Source of the DNA: an uncultured Bacillota bacterium
Lineage (GTDB): Bacteria; Bacillota_I; Bacilli_A; Erysipelotrichales; Erysipelotrichaceae
Length of the DNA stretch: 5,167 nt
NCBI GenBank assembly: GCA_946619805.1
Contig: CAMOMM010000088.1
Coordinates: 1 to 5,167, forward strand
Direction of reading: 5' to 3'
The notes under the pieces were generated by a model. It saw only the letters and a list, made by a program, of their open reading frames with translations, did no database searches and had not been told where the DNA came from. The translations under genes and the position numbers were made by a program. This document shows positions 4,843 through 5,167 of this stretch, piece after piece; the stretch's first letter is position 1, and the number at the start of each line of letters is the position of its first letter.

Positions 4843-5167
4843 ATGTCACGTGAGCGGAAGTCGGAATGCTTTTCTTCAGCATCCTTTATCATCTGAACAA
4901 TGTATTCCAGAATTTCCCTGCGGAATTCATCATAACCCTGTGGGTGAACCGTGCCCATGGCGCTGATGTCTCCTTCTTCAAAGGAGAAACTGAGCTGGAA
5001 CCATTCACTGTTGTTATAGTCCTCAGCACTCTTATCCCAGCCATACCACTTAATCAGGTCATGCTTTTCCACAATGGCCTGTATCTCATCACAGCCGATG
5101 TCCCGGTCAGGCCTGTCGTAGTAATAGTTATACTTGCCGGGTTCAATGAATTCACCGGAAACGGAGT
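4839..5167 (-). CDS. Uncharacterised protein, C-terminal 108 residues (5' end outside window)
   Basis: The frame is open from the TGA at 4841-4839 to the right edge, giving 108 visible residues. A GTG at 5072 could be taken as a start, but coding-like sequence continues upstream (SVSGEFIEPGKYNYYYDRPD), so the real start most likely lies outside. I cannot name the family with confidence. The section DEIQAIVEKHDLIKWYGWDKS, then FQLSFSFEEGDISAMGTVHP and GYDEFRREILEYI, recalls a repeated pattern in clostridial secreted or hypothetical proteins (Trp-x-Gly-x-x-Lys-Ser, a strand with Phe-x-Leu, a Gly-x-Ile-x-Ala-x-Gly turn, then a helix), suggesting a small alpha/beta unit. The visible part has no membrane segment; a signal peptide could lie upstream. 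It overlaps the rhodanese lipoprotein by four bases, so the two are probably translated from one mRNA. Confidence 0.75.
   Translation of the reverse strand, partial: SVSGEFIEPGKYNYYYDRPDRDIGCDEIQAIVEKHDLIKWYGWDKSAEDYNNSEWFQLSFSFEEGDISAMGTVHPQGYDEFRREILEYIVQMIKDAEEKHSDFRSRDI

Noticed and set aside
1..5167. CRISPR arrays, tRNA or rRNA genes, riboswitches
   Set aside because: No regularly spaced direct repeats, no tRNA-like cloverleaf and no known riboswitch core were seen. All intergenic regions are under about 170 bases and are explained by promoters, ribosome binding sites and terminators.

Overview
The window (5,167 bp) looks like ordinary chromosome from a low-to-moderate G+C Bacillota. 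The evidence is strong purine-rich AGGAGG-type ribosome binding sites, extended -10 promoters, two lipobox lipoproteins and a split (two-subunit type) transketolase. The gene set would suit a gut Erysipelotrichia-like or clostridial anaerobe, but that assignment is inference from style, not from a marker gene. I see no rRNA, tRNA, CRISPR array or complete mobile element.

Layout from left to right. (1) 1-126, minus strand: start of an unrecognised AT-rich gene that runs off the left edge. (2) 166-879, minus: thiamine-diphosphate subunit (N-terminal half) of a split transketolase. It stops early, without its usual C-terminal motif, and the expected C-terminal partner subunit is missing from behind it. 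A sharp drop in G+C near position 165-190 and a GTAA motif there suggest a rearrangement or insertion boundary. (3) 880-1044: divergent promoter region. (4) 1045-1488, plus: YunG-like protein with a possible Cys-His-Asp constellation. (5) 1485-2390, minus: DUF4349-type lipoprotein converging on gene 4. Their stop codons overlap inside a perfect 26-bp palindrome that looks like a bidirectional terminator and encodes the same Asn-Asn-Asn-Gly tail on both strands. (6) 2391-2524: second divergent promoter region. (7) 2525-3427, plus: patatin-like (YjjU-type) serine hydrolase with an intact Ser-Asp dyad. (8) 3428-3460: bidirectional terminator. (9) 5167-3479, minus: a tight three-gene unit made of an uncharacterised protein (5' end outside the window), a lipid-anchored rhodanese-domain protein overlapping it by ATGA, and an inosine/uridine-type nucleoside hydrolase 17 nt further on.

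The genes do not form one pathway. The transketolase belongs to pentose phosphate metabolism, and the nucleoside hydrolase releases ribose and bases from nucleosides, so both touch pentose supply, but they are separate transcription units. The two lipoproteins and the patatin point to envelope and lipid housekeeping. I found no convincing new multi-gene system. The items most worth a second look are the truncated transketolase with its AT-rich junction, the double-coding palindromic terminator, and the two poorly characterised proteins (YunG-like, and the right-edge gene).
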